A program made the position numbers and the translations under genes. From Marsupella aquatica (Eukaryota > Marchantiophyta): DNA of 64,000 nt. The DNA lies in the NCBI GenBank assembly GCA_973895155.1, contig OZ316893.1, positions 10,788,001 to 10,852,000 on the forward strand, read 5' to 3'. The notes under the pieces were generated by a model. That model ran no database searches and was not told the DNA's origin. It saw nothing but the letters and a program-made list of their open reading frames with translations. Shown here piece after piece: positions 1-12,269 of the stretch; position 1 is the first letter of the stretch; each line of letters begins with the position of its first letter.

Positions 1-37
1 TCTCACGAACGCTATACAATATTTTCGTGTGTGCCAG

Positions 38-1775
38 GTTTGGGAGACGGATATTCTCGTCCGAGATATGGATCAGTTCTTTGCTGGAAACGTAGCAGCG
101 TTGACGAAATCCATTTACAATAATATCACAGTAAGTATAATTCGTTACCAGAGCTTCTCTGTAAGCTACTAAGTCCTACCTGCAGCCTCACATAGGTTCT
201 CCGTCACCTGTGAGTTGTATCAACCCCCGAATGTGCGATGGTCAGAGGTTTGTCAGGTGGATTGACGTAGAATCGTGGAACCGTCGTGGAAACGGCACTT
301 AGATCACCTACAAATTCATCGACATTTTAGCGTAGCCATACTAAAATTCGAACGGCTTGGAAGGGGTCTCAAGACATTGGCATTATAGCTTTATATATAT
401 TATTTCGAGTCTCAACCGTGAGTCCGTCGAAGCATGTCAGCACAAGAACTTGAACTCCCGCTTGAACTATCTAGCTTGATGTTCTTAATTCAAGGTTTCT
501 ATTGAATGCACCTGAAGTTGTCAAGTTGTCGTGATTTTTCAATCCAAGGTTTCTATTGAATGCACCTGAAGTTGTCAAGTTGTTGTGATTTTTCATTTTG
601 ACTCGATAATGGACGGGGTTACTACCATCCAATGCTCACTCGTAGACTGTTTGGAGCACGGAAGCTACACACTGGAGTAAATGTGCAGGAGGCGAAACTG
701 CCTGCCCCGACTTGTGAGTATATGAAGATCGTTCGCCTCATGGCTACACCCTACACCTTGTTTACACTTATTAGTTGAAGTTGTTGCCTGGAAAGTGTCG
801 ACGCAGTCTGAGGATGTGAGGGCTTCGGCCATCCGACGACAAACTTGCCAGCATCAAGTCAGGCATCAAGTTTCTCTCTTTTCTGTTATATAGTCGAGAG
901 CACCCCCAGTCATTCTGCATTCTAGACAAATACGTAGCTGATGCAAAGTTCCCGCTCTGTCGTCGCTGGCTTGGCTCATCGACATGTACAAATTTGATGT
1001 CCACTTTTGCCAATATGATGATCACCTTGTATGTAGTCCTTGCATTGGAGATTATTGATATATCAAGGCTACAATCTAAATTGGCCAAGCTCGAACTGAC
1101 TTTATCCAAGGGGCTGTCAGTCACTGTGACTCATCGTATCTTGGATGAACTTCTGGAGGTTACCCTTGGAAGAAAGATTGGACTTGACCAATGGTCCATT
1201 CTGTGCGAATGAGCTGCTGAGAGTATATTGTCTTCTCTTATGCACCGGCATGATCGAATATAAGTGTGTCGTTCTTCATTCAGTGTTCTTCCGTTTTCAA
1301 TTTATGTCTTACATCATTTGTGGATTGATCTTTTATCCGTAGGTACGCGTCTGAGAGCATAAAGGCAGCATGCTTATGGGTCTACCACGGCGCCAGCAGT
1401 GGGACAACTTTGAGTGGTAAGCTCTTGGCTGCTCCATGTTGAGTTCTTTACAGTTTCCTATCGATCCTGAATTTATGGCCTTGAAAGATGCTACTGTCAT
1501 GTTTATTTTTCTTGGAGACCCATGATTGACTGTCCGATTTCTTTTGCATGTTGAACGGTGAGCCGAGAGACCAAGTGACTAACATTCAAGGCATTAATTT
1601 TGTATTTCCTGTTGATCTATATATCCGGTTAACTAGAGTTGTGATTGCTCGCTTTGTTCAATATCCAGATGGCTACTTTCTTTCACGACTCCCGGTGCTA
1701 CACAAGAGATTAGGACAGGCCGCAGTGCGCCTTGCCGGAATTCTCAATAATTTGTTTCCAGAAGAGGGATCGTAG
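38..1775 (+). CDS. S1/P1-type nuclease, 3' part of gene (four last exons)
   Basis: This is the C-terminal part of a plant S1/P1 (bifunctional, zinc-dependent) nuclease, a secreted or vacuolar enzyme family that cleaves single-stranded DNA and RNA. Exons in my model are 38-130, 646-713, 1343-1416 and 1669-1775. All are bounded by AG/GT and the phases join without a break. Family features in order: the VWxxxI segment that follows the LH pair, an NIT glycosylation-like site, W..C..CPD, YASESI..AC..VY, and the C-terminal YFLSRLPVLHKRL followed by a short VRLAG.LN tail ending in TAG. The VWD aspartate, a zinc ligand in this family, is Glu here (VWE). The N-terminal half with the other zinc ligands lies left of the window. 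Intron 1 carries a 54-bp tandem duplication. Family assignment is firm; activity is unknown. Confidence 0.85.
487..594. repeat. 54-bp tandem duplication in nuclease intron
   Basis: Two head-to-tail copies, 487-540 and 541-594, differ at only about two positions. They lie in the intron between the first two visible exons of the S1/P1 nuclease gene, so this is a recent local duplication with no effect on the coding sequence. Confidence 0.9.
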
Positions 1776-3443
1776 CGCTCTAGCAATTTAAGTCAGCTCA
1801 GGTGGTGAAATATATAAGTTGTCGTCAGGGAAGGAACGACGAGTTAGAGACTCCCACTCCAATACTCACAGGAAATATTCAGACAGCTGACAATTTCTCT
1901 CCATTGTTCATTCTTGAGATTTGTGCTCAGAAGAATTTCCTTTGTCTCTAGGTAAGACAACAGGACCAACGAGGAAAATAAGCTGTGCACCCGCAGTGGT
2001 TAATGTAGCAGCTACTTATTATCATGAAATCATTTCTGAGATGCATGTCTGAATAGTTGAAGGGTCACAAACCATGTTTTACTTAAGCTTTTTCATGCTT
2101 CGTTCAACTCCATTATACTTTGATATCTTAAACCTTGTAAACAATTGAAATCGTCCTTTACAAAAGAAACAAGGACTGAATTACTGTACTCAAAAACTGA
2201 GGAACCGAACTAGTTTGAATCCATTAGTTAGCACACTTACTTTTCTGCCCGATGTAAGTCTATTGACGTTCCATCTGGGTAACTGTTGATACTTGGTTGG
2301 AGGGAACCTTGTGTCATGTGTCCCCTCTTCCAACTACCAGAACTTTGTGTTAAGTGTGGACAAGTTTCTAGTATTTGAAAACGCCGTGTTGTAATACTTG
2401 TGGATGACTTGTAGAAAGAACCTCGACCGAGACATTGGTCGATCAGGCATTGTCGTAATTGTACTATGGAAGTGAGCAGTTCATTACATCTACAGGATTC
2501 CGGCGATCAATGACTGCAGTATGTGGACGCTGATTCCAATTAAGGGAATTCCAAAGTTAGTCGGAGAGAATCGCTTCGTTTAAGAGAAAGGTTAACTTTT
2601 AGACAATGCCCTGACCACTTTAAGGACAAGAAAACTTTAATAGCTGAACAGTTCAACGTAGGAGCCTTTTAAGAAGGCAGTTGTTATTTTCTTTAAAAGG
2701 GTTTTATCCGTGCGATATGCCAGGATATGAGCAGCTTTCAGTCAGGACAGCACCGTCACCAATTCCAATCCCGTTCCGTAAAATTGGTAGTGTCAAGTTC
2801 CTGAAACTACTACAGCAAATGGGCTGTCTCAATGCAACATTAAGTTATCTACACAGTCGTAATCAGAACCACTTTGTCAACCAAGTACAATGTACAGAAA
2901 CATTCCAAGGTTGCCATGAAAAGGTTCAATGTCCTGACCCTGCAAGGAGGGTTTTGAGAGGTAACTAATAAAATTTCGAAGTAATCTGAATATCTAATGA
3001 TCTGGGTAACTTGGTTTCACCTCTGTTCCTGCTTGTTTAATCAGTGCGAAGACAAATGTTTACAAAGCTAGTCTCCACGCCTACCACGTATATGTTTTGG
3101 ACTCTGAGGGTGCATCTTGATAATCTGATACTAACAGGGATCAAATGTCAGAGGTCACCGTGTGTATTCCTCTACTTCCTCTTCTAAAGTACATTAGGGG
3201 CCATCATTTACAATCTCTGCCGACTAGTGTAGTAATTTTGGTGAATTCCCCATTTTCCTCACTGCTCTAGATGCCTTGCTCTGGTAAGGGAATTTTTCCT
3301 CGAATATACAACCATATTATGAACAACTGACTAGCCAGTATCACCCAAGACACTGACAGATCATGTGCAGGTAGGATAATAACTCCTCAAGTAAACATGT
3401 GGACTTGGAGCTTCCCGATCGGTCTACTGGATGAAAAATTTCT
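1776..3443. other. Intergenic region, no gene seen
   Basis: This stretch separates the end of the plus-strand nuclease gene from the end of the minus-strand hydrolase gene, so the two genes converge. It should hold both 3' UTRs. A 95-codon open frame at 2681-2968 (+) shows no recognisable motif or splice context, and I do not call it. No repeat or RNA gene was seen. Confidence 0.6.
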
Positions 3444-6400
3444 TTATATTTTCTCCAGCACAGACTCACCCTCCGCAATATCAGCAGATGCGACTTCAGG
3501 AACAGAGCTGGATGGCTGAGAAGTCTCGTCGAGAAGTGCTTTGCCTTCATTGGATGAGGCAGCATTTCTAGCAAATTCTTCCTCCAAAAGAAGAGTAAGA
3601 AGAGCTTCCCACATTTGGGCTGCACTGGGATCATTTGACTCCTTTCTTGACGGAGTATAGACCATCCACGCGTGGTCCAGCTTTTTATTTGGTCTGACCA
3701 CCACAGACCCTGGAACTTCAGCATCTTTGCGAGCTACAAGCCCATCGCTTTTCTCCCCGTATCTTAGATCCAAATGCAGTGCACAAAGAGCCATTGCAGC
3801 GGCCAAAGGAATAACAACAGGCAGCTTTGCTCCTGCCGCAGCTTCCTCTGAAGCACCAGTCCCAGTGGAGGTTGTTCCAGGCAGCCACGGGAGCTCTGCA
3901 TGCGCAATATGTGACATTGTAGATAAGACGCTTGCTGCTCTACTCGCCTCCGTGTGGAAAGAAAGAGTGAGTAAGTCAGTTGGCAGAGGGTACTTGGCAA
4001 CAAACTCACGCCTCTTGTCATAAGTGAGGTCCTCAAGTGCTTGCATATCACCCTGCCACATAGACCGCGGCAAAACTGTCAGCAGTTTTCCTACGATGTT
4101 TGTATTCCAGGGATGAAAGTTTTCAACCCAAGAAGAAACCCACCAAGCAGCATGACAGGAACAGCTACAGAAAGCGCTCAATATGCATCTCAGAGCTCCT
4201 GTAAATCATACCCCAACTCCATATTTCGGAGACTCACAGAAACAACTCTTCTCCAGCAATGGCTGCCAAAGTAAGTTACCATTTTATGACTCAAACTCAT
4301 TGGTTATGTTTCTCTGCGTCAGACTTCATACCACTAGCAGCCTTCATTAAAAGCACGTATAATATACAACACCATTATTTACCTTGAGGACTTTCGTGAT
4401 GATAAGCTCTAAAATCTTTTTGGTCTCGAAGTCTGCAATCTGACCTTCGCGAAGTATGTCTGATGCAACCGGACTACCACCATATGGGCTTTGTGCAAAG
4501 ACTAGACCAACTACCTTGTCCTTCAAATCGGGCCAGTATTTTGCACAAGCAGCTGCTGCATCAACACCACCTTTACTGTGTCCAAGAAGTATAACTCGTT
4601 TACCTGTTTTCAAATACAACTCTTCAATGTACTCCTTCAGCTCTCGAGCATTTTTTTCAACAGCTGCCTGTCAGATGACAAACGTCAGTTGCATGAGCAT
4701 TGCCCCTGCCGCTATGTTTGACTAGCTAAAAGTGTCCCCTGTACAAATCCTATGAGTTTCTGGCTACCACACTGACACAAAGCCTTAATTGTCAACAACA
4801 TAAAAACATATAAAATGAAAGGCATGTCTTTTAGAGCTCTTCTTGAGCAGAACAAACAGTTCAACGTCTTTCAGAAGATTTTAAGTGACTTTCATGAAAG
4901 AAGTAAAAAGCCTGGAGCTCGTGGTCGGAATAACGAACCTCACTGTGAATTTTAGCGATGTAGCAGGGAAGCTTCAGTTTAGAAAAGTATGTCTTAGTGT
5001 CAACGAAATACATGGGGCCGTGATTACTGAAAAGCCCTGCATTTAAGAGAATTTAACCCAGAAATTAGCTCGAAAGTTGAGGATCTCCACTCCCGATGAT
5101 CTTATAAGGCATATCGAGATTGAATGGAAAAATTCATGAGAGCGATGGTGTCCATGTCTCAAACATACCTGGAATCAAAAGATAAACAACAGAATCTGGG
5201 AGTGTATGCACACCATGGCTGTCATAAAGATACAACAAATCAGACCGAGTGACCATACTAACACTGGCATGAAAACAACATGAACCCGACTGAAAGATCC
5301 AGATTGCAACAATCCCTTCAAAACTGTGTTAGGACATTTCAAAGGTAAAACAGCCCACAAAAGCAAGTGCAGACTATGCACGCGTATAGTATCCACAGGT
5401 ATCATTTGCAATCTTCGTTGGGTGCCCTAATTATAGTGTACACGATGTCTCCCTGATAGGTGTGCTAGAAAATGTCTTGATGCACTGGCGCCTTGTTTTA
5501 CAAAACGTGAGATCATTTTGAAATCATTTTTTATTCACGATCAAAGAGGTCTCGTATATATTAGTCAAATCATACTACCAAGCCAAGGAATCACACCCTG
5601 CCCAGTGTCCACCGATGGGAGTGAAAGGAAGGACATCATCATGATCTGGGTCTGGTCAATAGCCTTCATCAATTTGCATTTAGAATTTGAAAGGCTTCCG
5701 TTTGGGCTATCCATGAACTAAAGAAATTCAGCTCCTTTTAGGCTCGGTGACTTGATTTCGTCTAAGACGCAAATTTGAGTTGTTCACAATATATACAGCA
5801 TTCAAGGACAAAGGAAGAAGTAAAAGAATGGAAACAAACCTGATTCGCCCAAGAATCTCCAGAAATCTCTCTGTTTTCTCAACCGCAGGGGGCAAACTAG
5901 TGTCCTTTTGGAGCCATCCAATGTCATCAGCCGATCCTCGTAATGTAGTTTGTACACGAGACACCAAGCTGAGAGAAAAATGATAAACAAAAAAAGGATT
6001 TGAGACGACATCCCAAAAATAACCATTCAAGAGGTAAAAAGCCACAAGACCTCAACCAGAATCCAGTCTCACGGGGCTTCCCGTCACAGTTCAGTAGGCC
6101 AAAAAAAGTCTGTCAAGTTTCTAATTTTCTAATAACGATTTTGGGCTTGATAGACTCTTGAAATCTCATATTAATCAAGGCTGAGCAAGGTCTATAGATG
6201 CAGAAAATTAACTTGAGGATGTGTATAAAATCCTGGAGTCTGTACACTCGTCACAGGACCCTGCTGACTGTGAGCCCTGTCTACTTCGTTTCTATAAATT
6301 TGAGAAATCTTCAAAGATCTCACATTTGGCAGGACTTCTGCTGATTGCCCCTTCCACTAGGTTTGATGTTGTTGTTTCCAGTCCTAAGTGGCCACCAAAG

Positions 6401-9126
6401 ACCCATGTCCAGACTTGGCATAACCCTAGGACTTAAATCTAGAGTGGATAACTGAATATGGACTGACCACATACGTATCAAGAGCCTCCAATCTGGTATT
6501 CGACTTATGCAAAATTTGTAACAGAGGGGCAACTGCATTTTGACTCTGTTCTCTAGTATTTTTCACAATTAGCCCCTGAGGAATAAATTAGGGACCTCTA
6601 TCTAAGCTCAAGTGGCTAGAATCCGAGCAGATACTTCTCCTGCCAGTTATTAGTAGGCTTGACATTTACAATGCATCACAAAAACTTGCAAGGCAAGGCT
6701 ACTCCATGCTTCCACAAATTACCAGGGAGGGCCGCAGACGGGTCACTGACCCTTGCCAAACAGCAGGTGGTCCAGTCAAGAGAGTTTGTCCCATTCCCAT
6801 CATTGCAGCACCTGTTGCGTTGAACAATGACACAGCACCTCCAAAATTTGTGAGTGCCAGTGGACTATCACTCGGTGATGCAGAATCCCGAAAAGGAGGA
6901 ACAGTGACAACCATCTGCTGTTGCTCCAGGGTCCTGAAAGAACTCTGGTCAGATGATCTTGTGTCTCTGACAATAAGGGGAGTCAGCTCCACCTCAGAGG
7001 AACCGGTAGTCTCTGCCTCATCCACGTTTGCTTCACTTAGCATTGATTCCTCTGCAGAACATAATTCAGTGGTTAACTACACAAACACAAGAGGCAACAC
7101 GAGCAATTCATCGAACAGGTACAAGTTAATATTGACCATTTTCCACATTCGATACTAAATGCGCTCTACATGTGGAGACATTCATCTGTTTGGCCAAATC
7201 AAGAGCCCAGGGTCTCCGATAGCCTGAGCCTCCTGACTAACTACAGGCTGTCCATGCCGTGTCTGGTTCCCGTGAACTGAAGAAAAGAACCTTCGTTCCT
7301 TCGTCTATGTTCCTCCATTCAATATTCTTGGAATATTTTATCCTTACACCGTCGCTTTCCCGAAGAAATGTACACGTTTGTTTAGCAAATGGAAAGTCTG
7401 CTGTAGCCAAAGAGTTTACTTACCAACAAAGCCAGAGAAGTGTCGACTGAAAAGGGAAGCAGTCTCAGCGAATTTTAAGGAAACATCATTAAAAGTTGGC
7501 ACGGCTGCTCCTAATTGTGGAAAGCACCAAGAAATCTGGCCCGATTCCATCAAGTCATCCTGCTCCCAGAAAACCCGTCCAAGTAAGCTCATGTGTGCAA
7601 CAAGGACACAACGCTCAAGACGACTGGAGATCACGATAACTAGTATACAATGCTTGTCCCTCCATTACTTGGGCCAGAAAATACATAATAACGTGCAGAA
7701 CAAGGAAAGTTTCCAATTTAGGCGAGGCGGTAGCATTGCGACCAAACCTCTGACTCATGTTGGGATGAGGAAGACGATGGACGGGCAGGGTCCATTGCCA
7801 CATCTTTCAATTCCAATATTTGACCCAGACCAGTTCGGGGATCTGCTTAAACAAAACACACAAATGGGAGGGCTCAGTGATATATATAATTCCACATAAA
7901 GTAGCAACAAAATTACAGTAAGGAAACCCAGAATTTTAGCAAACGCTTTGTTTCTGAATAGTCATGGACGAAAAGTCTCCACCAAATTCCCCATTCAAAC
8001 TCAAAGTCAAATTAATTCGAAGCGCGTGGAGGTAAGTCCTCAGGTCATCGGACGGCAGCTTCGAAACTTTCTCTTACCCACTGAATCCCTCGAAACGTTC
8101 CAACTGGCTGCCCCGTGGTAACAGTCTGCACAACTAGCGACCATCATTTCATGCTCATGAATCTATGGTCTTTACGAATGGCGTCGATAGGGAGAACGTT
8201 GTCCAACAGCCTCGACTGAATCAGGGTATCCACGGTACCTTTTCAACTAGAGCGAACACAGACTCCTGAATACGAATTTACGAACGCTCTGGAAGCCAAC
8301 TGGCAAAACCAAACCATGAGTACCTCGAATCTAATCTACGGTCGTTTGAAAGCAGGTCGGAAGCACTAGTCAGAGATGATCCTTTTGAGAAAACATCGGC
8401 TACGTGAGCAAGTTGAATTCAGGAGTTCTCATGGGTAGACATGGCAACGTCGGGACTCTAAGAATTGTTTCAATTCCTTCAAGTCGCTCAACTACAGCAA
8501 TCCATGGCTAAAAATTCGGTCCTGACACGTGATCAGGACGGGCATTGAATTGCAGGTAAGGACTCGCAGTTTACGAACTTCGTTTCTGAACCGGCATCTT
8601 CCCCACAGAGCCATCAATACCAGGTACTGTAGTACCAAAGAACCTTAAATCCAAGTATACCGTAATCGTCCCAATTCACGCGCAAATCACATCCCCAACA
8701 CCGAAAGAAAACGGAAGGCCGGAGACGTGCTGGTCAAGAGTTTGCCAATTCCAGGCCCACGTACGCTGTGATGATGCATTTCCGAGAAGCAACCAAAAAC
8801 TCAAAATAGATTGAACTTTCGCTTGACTGACCATTAAAATAATAATAATTCCTTCCCTTTTTTATCTCATTTTTAAAAACTTTTAAGAGCCAGGTCCCTC
8901 TAGCGTTCAAAAGCATTGCTCCAGAAGCCTCCAGAAGAACATCTTGAAACATTCCCCTGTGCAACAAACGTTCCACCGAAGCGATCGCCAACCGGAGAAA
9001 CTGAAAAGTCTTACATGTCTCTCTGGCTCTTTTCGCCCAGAACGAAATTGCGAGTTGTTGTCCTTCACGTTCCAACCCTAATGTGACAATACCCCTCAAC
9101 AATCTCCTCCACATTGACATTGACAT
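3444..9126 (-). CDS. Lipase-like alpha/beta-hydrolase, eight-exon model
   Basis: This encodes an alpha/beta-hydrolase of the lipase-like type (GHSKGG nucleophile elbow); its substrate is unknown. Minus-strand exons in my model: 9126-8881, 7559-7424, 7051-6703, 5968-5840, 5218-5169, 5036-4939, 4667-4383 and 4052-3444, about 633 aa. The last five exons are secure. They contain RGSADDIGWLQ, then VVYLLIPGLFSNHGPMYF (oxyanion-loop type), IAKIHSE, the GHSKGGVDAAAA elbow (Ser about 367), QSPYGGSP.ASDILREGQIAD, EDLTYDKRREF, and a C-terminal LDHAWMVY holding the likely catalytic His (about 558). An Asp in KSDGL (about 534) is a candidate for the acid. The first two exons are chosen only because splice sites and phases agree. 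The donor at 6703 is weak (GA/GTAGCC), and a donor at 6723 would break the phase. The start ATG at 9126 has other in-frame ATGs four codons downstream. The C-terminal exon is rich in Ala, Ser and Glu. Confidence 0.75.
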
Positions 9127-9347
9127 GCGTCAAATCGCCCCAAAGACCATTCCAATGCAGTATCTAACGTTGGAGAGAGGACCGATCCATCCATCCATCC
9201 TTTCATGACGAACGACACATTGATGATCCATTCATTTGCTCACAAGCAAAAGTTCACCTGGTTTGCGGGCCATAATCGGCTTCCGCACCGAGTTCACTCG
9301 ATGCACGATCCGGTAGTCATTCCCCAGATCCGATTCAGTGGGCGCCA

Positions 9348-9491
9348 TCACTGCTCTTGCTGTGCCGCAAGGTACTTGGCTTGAGCAATAATGCACGCGG
9401 TCTGACGAGAGCCGGCGGCATCATCGTTCTCCTTCCTCTCTTTTTTCTTCTTCTTTTCGGGATCGTCGTCGTCCGGAAGTAATGCGTGCAT
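9348..9491 (-). CDS. Possible 47-aa charged small protein
   Basis: A short frame on the minus strand starts at ATG 9491 and ends in TGA at 9348. It encodes an acidic then basic stretch (DDDDPEKKKKKERKE) followed by a helical tail ending in AQQEQ. A GA-rich leader of the kind common in plant 5' UTRs lies upstream. It sits about 220 bp upstream of the hydrolase start on the same strand, so it could instead be an upstream exon or uORF of that gene: a GT dinucleotide near its end would allow splicing. I recognise no family, and chance cannot be excluded. Confidence 0.3.
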   Translation of the reverse strand: MHALLPDDDDPEKKKKKERKENDDAAGSRQTACIIAQAKYLAAQQEQ

Positions 9492-9599
9492 CTGCTGCTG
9501 CTGCCTCCACCCTCTATGCTTGGAATTCCTCTATGCTTGGAATTGGGCTGGCCTCTGCCCTCAATCAAGCCTTCCTCGTCTCCCTGTGAGAGACCTTGT

Positions 9600-9885
9600 G
9601 GGGGCACACTCGGGTTCTCTCTGATTGTCCCTTCGTTTCGTTTTCTCTTCGTTTTCTCTTCGTCTTCTCTTCGTTCTTTGTGACTTTTTCACGTGTTTGC
9701 GCCCTTTAATTTCCCTAAACTCCCGCTTTGGCTCGTTTTTGTTCTTTGGCGTTTTCTTTTTTCTTTTAGGTTTATTTCACTTTTTTCTCCCCTTTTATTT
9801 CCTGCTTCCAGGTTTTGCTATTTTTGTCCTTTAGTGGTGTTTTCTCCGCCTTTATTTCCTACTAGCCCAATACCTGTGAGTTGCA
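9600..9885. repeat. Pyrimidine-rich repeat block, left copy
   Basis: This is T/C-rich DNA with short CGTTTTCTCTT iterations at 9630-9680. Two units of a longer motif of the type CCCCTTTTATTTCC...CCAGG.TTTGCT follow. The same unit reappears about 1.2 kb away at 10960-11320, on the far side of the purine-rich array. Open frames here are by-products of the biased composition. Confidence 0.7.
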
Positions 9886-9887
9886 CA

Positions 9888-10395
9888 AAATATGTTGAGA
9901 TGAGAAAAGATGTCAAGGTGAAAAAAAGATGTCCAGATGAAAAAAAGATGTTGATGAGAGAAAAAAATACTGAGGTGAGAAAAAGAGATCAAAGTGAGAA
10001 AAATGTGGCAAGGAGAAAAAGATGGTGAGGTGAGAAAAACATGTAAAGATGAGGAAAAGATTGGGGAAAAGATATTGAGGAGAGAAAAGTTATAGAGGTT
10101 AAGGGAATGATGTTGTGGTGAGATAAAGATGTCAAAGTGAAAAAATGATGATAAAATGAAAAAAACATAAGATGTCAAGGTGACAAAAATTGTCTTGGAA
10201 AGAAAAAATGTTAAAGTTGAGAGAAAAATGTCGAGTGAGAATAAAATATCGTGGTAAGATAAAGATATCAATGTGAGAAAAGATGGCGAGACTAGGTGAG
10301 AAAAAAAATGGCAAGTCAAGGAAAAGATGTTGAGGAGAGATAACTATGAGAAGATTAGAAAAACATATCAAACTGAGAAAAGATGTCAAGACCAG
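9888..10395. repeat. Purine-rich degenerate minisatellite (about 20-bp unit)
   Basis: About 500 bp in which the plus strand is almost entirely A, G and T. It is built from loosely repeated units of the form GATGTCAAGGTGAGAAAAA, with unit length varying around 18-24 bp. The long open frames on either strand are composition artefacts. The strand asymmetry is strong, with very few C on the plus strand. Confidence 0.85.
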
Positions 10396-10955
10396 ACTTG
10401 AAATTATAAAGTTTACAATAGAGACATGTTATGTGTGATCTTGGCCATACACTTTTGTGATCATGTTCAATAACCCATCCATTTTTGCATAGAAATTTGA
10501 GACGCAAGATAACTGCCACAGCATCAAAGAGTTACAATCAAGTGACAGGAAAAATATCCTTTTTTAACTCAAAATTTTTGTATTGAAAGTATTTCAAAAT
10601 TCTCAATTTCTTTTCAAATATTTCCAATTTAATTTTAAATAGTAATAAATTTAAATATTTTCTTAATTAAGTTCTTCATCTTGGGTAGAGGTCAAAATTG
10701 GTCCACACTTTTTTATTAGGGGTAAGGTATTATAGTGGTAAAAAATTAGAGGGGAGTAACACTTTATGTATGGATGGTACCAAATGGAGAATCCTGCATT
10801 GAGAGCACACTTTTCTTGCTTGTAAGAGTGTGTCACCTTTTAGCTCCACACTAAATGTAATTAACTTTTTGTCTATTCCTTCTCATTGTCAGACTATTTA
10901 CTTTTTTGGGCCTTGCAAATTCAAATGACGACCACTTGATAAAAGAGCGGGACCT
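10396..10955. other. AT-rich spacer, no gene seen
   Basis: AT-rich DNA with T/A homopolymer runs between the purine minisatellite and the pyrimidine repeat block. I see no coding exon, RNA gene or clear repeat unit. Confidence 0.6.
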
Positions 10956-10959
10956 TGTA

Positions 10960-11330
10960 TTATAGTTTAGGATGTCCGGCGTTGGCTAGTTTTTGTTCTT
11001 TGGCTTTTCTTTTTTCTTTTTTGGGTGGGGAAAGGGGCAACGTCACTTGTGTTCTCCCCTTTATTTCCCACCTTCAGAGTTGGCTCTTTTTTTTTCCTTT
11101 TAGTGGGGGTTTCCTATGTCCAGAATTGGCGTTTTTTGTTAGTGTATTTTTCACTTCTTTTCTCCCCTTTATTTCCCATCTCCAGGTTTGGCTCTTTTTG
11201 TCTTTTAGTGTGAGTTTCACTTGTTTTTATCACCTTTGTCCAGGTTTGGCTAGTTTTTGTTATTCAGTGTTTTTCATTCCTGTGTTTTTCACTTGTGGTC
11301 TCCCCTTTATTTCTGCCACTCTTTTTTGCA
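10960..11330. repeat. Pyrimidine-rich repeat block, right copy
   Basis: About four degenerate units of 60-80 bp share CTCCCCTTTATTTCCCA, then CCAGGTTTGGCT.TTTTTGT, then a TTTCACTT tail. The same unit occurs at 9740-9870. The 153-codon open frame here follows from the T-rich repeat and is not called as a gene. Confidence 0.75.
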
Positions 11331-11629
11331 TAATATATATCTTGTCAATAAGTTTTTTATATTTATCATGTTGTCACTGTTTTCATTTGTGGGTTAAGAA
11401 AACTAACTTGAGTTAGCTCTCTCACATCCAATGGCTCTCATCTCACCTAGTTCCGTGATCAGATGGCTCCAGTCTAGTTCAAGGTGACTTTGATCACCCT
11501 CAATAGGACAAAGACAGAGCTGTGCGCAAAGAAAGGTTGACCCTTGACAGAGTCTTGGACCTCAAGGGGGCCCTTGCCTGTGCAACTCCTTTTTCTTTAC
11601 AGTCAGGCCTGGTAGGTGAGGGGCTTTAG

Positions 11630-11700
11630 GCATGGTCCTCTGGCTCACGAGGGCATAGTCCTCTCTGGCTCACGAGGGGGTAAGGCATTGTCCTCGGGAG
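11630..11700. repeat. Short duplicated motif
   Basis: The motif GTCCTC..TGGCTCACGAGGG is present twice in direct repeat, with a third partial copy ending in TTGTCCTCGGG. No gene is seen in the surrounding 11330-11890 interval. Confidence 0.6.
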
Positions 11701-11894
11701 TCAATTTGAGGGCCCAGAAAACAGAAAAAGTAGGTTCTCTACTAACATGGGAGTTGGCCTAAGCTAAATGCCCGCATCATATAAGACTCGGAGAATTTAG
11801 CGCTTGAACCCCATGACTAGCCATGTTTCATAAGAATCAAAGGGGAGACTGAAGGCAATGGCTGGAAACGTTCCTAGCTCCTACCCTAGAGGTC

Positions 11895-12265
11895 CACCTT
11901 GTGAAACTCAAATAAGACAAATTGACTCACTTTTCGTCTCAAGGTGCCTGGTCGATTGACATGTAGCAGGAACATAAATTGCTCTGGTGCCCAACCGTGT
12001 GACAAATTGACGCACTTTTAGTTTGCAGTGCCTAGCCAATTGACATGTAGCAGAACCATCAATTGCTCAGGTGCCCAACCGTCAAACTCAGCATAACAAA
12101 TTGACTCAATTTTAGTTTCCAGTGCCTAGCCAATTGACATGTAGCAGCACCATAGTTGCTCTGGTGCCCACCCTGTGAAACTCAATAAAACAAATTGACT
12201 CACTTTTAGTTTCAATGTGCCTAGCCAATTGAGATGTAGCAGCACCATGAACTGCTCTGGTGCGT
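11895..12265. repeat. Four-copy tandem repeat, about 95-bp unit
   Basis: Four direct copies share ACAAATTGACTCACTTTTAG, then TGCCTAGCCAATTGACATGT, then AGCA.CAT.AATTGCTCTGG. The shared GATGTAGCAG-type anchors are spaced about 82, 95 and 95 bp apart. Copies differ by a few substitutions and small indels, so the array is not brand new. The minus-strand open frame across it is not credible as a gene. Confidence 0.9.
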
Positions 12266-12269
12266 CTCT

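Noticed and set aside
2681-2968. 95-codon plus-strand frame
   Set aside because: It has no family motif, no splice context and no similar copy; it lies in the 3' intergenic space of two convergent genes.
9693-10389. Long open frames on both strands
   Set aside because: They arise from purine/pyrimidine low-complexity DNA that has few stop codons by composition.
10955-11416. 153-codon Phe/Ser-rich frame
   Set aside because: It lies inside the T-rich repeat block and consists of translated repeat units.
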